From assembly GCA_964449305.1 (NCBI GenBank), contig CAYUYM010000063.1:1-16551 (forward strand): 16,551 bases of DNA, given 5' to 3'. The stretch is from CAYUYM01 sp964449305 (lineage in GTDB: Bacteria; Bacteroidota; Ignavibacteria; SZUA-365; CAYQST01). The stretch's first letter is position 1. Every line of letters starts with the position of its first letter. Of this stretch, positions 16,286 through 16,551 are shown piece by piece. The notes under the pieces are model-generated. The model saw only the letters and a program-made list of their open reading frames with translations, searched no databases and was not told the origin of the DNA. A program made the translations under genes and the position numbers.

Positions 16286-16290
16286 TCTCC
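16286..16290 (-). promoter_or_regulatory. Ribosome-binding site of the acidic gene
   Basis: GGAGA on the minus strand, separated by CATC from the ATG at 16281. It is one of the few clear Shine-Dalgarno sites in this window and decides the start of the small acidic gene. Confidence 0.75.
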
Positions 16291-16318
16291 GGAGTGATGG
16301 TGTGAAGATGAATTCATT

Positions 16319-16331
16319 GATCGGAAACATA
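16319..16331 (-). promoter_or_regulatory. Candidate Bacteroidota-type promoter of the acidic gene
   Basis: On the minus strand TATGTTTCCGATC starts with TATGTTTC, close to the -7 consensus TAnnTTTG, and a TTG lies about 22 nt upstream. The element ends 37 nt before the start codon. It shares 12 of 13 bases with the element before the efflux operon at 1877-1889, which strengthens both calls. The T/A-run next to it (16337-16343 on the plus strand) makes this the most AT-rich spot of the gap 16282-16437. Confidence 0.55.
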
Positions 16332-16437
16332 CGGCATTTTTTTCTGAAAACCGCAATGAGGAAATTGCCTGTAACCCGTGTCGCTCCACCGGCATCTTCC
16401 CCTCACCGGCCAATCACCCAACAATCGAGCATCCTCC

Positions 16438-16551
16438 GTGCCCCATCACCGCCCGCATCACCACATCCCCACCCTTGCCGCACTCACCCTTGCGATCCTG
16501 CTGCTGCCCGGCAGCGGCCGCAGCCAGACGCACACGGCACTCCGCCCGATG
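16438..16551 (+). CDS. Start of a secreted protein, 3'-truncated by window edge
   Basis: Thirty-eight codons from a GTG at 16438 to the right edge with no stop. The product begins with a His/Arg-rich n-region, then a hydrophobic stretch (LAALTLAILLLP) and a cleavage-like GSGRSQ/T, which together look like a Sec signal peptide. No in-frame ATG exists nearby upstream, so GTG is the likely start; no clear Shine-Dalgarno is seen. The gene is divergent from the acidic gene. The mature protein is outside the window, so no function can be given. Confidence 0.55.
   Translation, partial: MPHHRPHHHIPTLAALTLAILLLPGSGRSQTHTALRPM

Noticed and set aside
16282..16413. Longer N-terminus for the acidic protein
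   Set aside because: It would run through the promoter-like element and lacks a Shine-Dalgarno, whereas GGAGA supports the start at 16281.
1..16551. CRISPR array, tRNA, rRNA, insertion sequence or attachment site
   Set aside because: No spaced direct repeats, cloverleaf-like sequence, transposase or integrase motifs, or flanking duplications were seen on reading both strands.

Overview
The window is GC-rich and gene-dense, with short intergenic gaps, ATGA stop/start overlaps and mostly weak Shine-Dalgarno sequences. The likely host is a Gram-negative bacterium: there is a TolC-type outer-membrane channel, a periplasmic adaptor and several Sec signal peptides. Two start-proximal elements (TAAGTTTC and TATGTTTC) resemble the Bacteroidota-type -7 box (TAnnTTTG), and the thymidine kinase looks like FCB-group enzymes. 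I therefore infer a high-GC member of the Bacteroidota/Chlorobi/Ignavibacteria/Kapabacteria neighbourhood. This rests on pattern recognition only and the lineage is not proven.

Layout. (1) 1-1781: C-terminal part of a type I restriction endonuclease subunit (HsdR), cut by the left edge and visibly lower in GC than the rest. (2) 1922-6015: a three-gene envelope export operon of HlyD/MacA-type adaptor, MacB/FtsX-type ABC permease without its own ATPase domain, and TolC-family outer-membrane factor. (3) 6196-9018: a compact nucleoside-salvage operon of thymidine kinase, concentrative nucleoside transporter and purine nucleoside phosphorylase. (4) 9068-11383: a secreted two-domain glycoside-hydrolase-like protein (GH2-type jelly roll plus GH15-like helical barrel). 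(5) On the minus strand, convergent with it: an exported Tricorn-type protease (11420-14629), preceded by an Rsm22-family rRNA methyltransferase-like gene (14697-15878) and by a small, extremely acidic, His-tailed protein (16006-16281). (6) 16438 to the right edge: the start of a divergent plus-strand gene encoding a signal peptide.

How the genes work together. The adaptor, permease and outer-membrane factor should form a tripartite pump once an ATPase encoded elsewhere joins them. The salvage operon imports nucleosides, phosphorylates thymidine/deoxyuridine and phosphorolyses purine nucleosides. The exported Tricorn homologue and the secreted GH-like protein suggest breakdown of extracytoplasmic peptide and glycan, though no regulatory link between them is visible.

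I did not find an obviously new multi-gene system, CRISPR array, tRNA, rRNA or insertion sequence. The most unusual items are the 13-bp promoter-like element shared by two distant genes, the heptanucleotide repeat abutting the thymidine kinase start, the GH2-like/GH15-like fusion, the Arg/Gly-rich insert in the permease, and the acidic His-tailed protein with its perfect 14-bp 3' hairpin. No intergenic gap exceeds about 180 bases.
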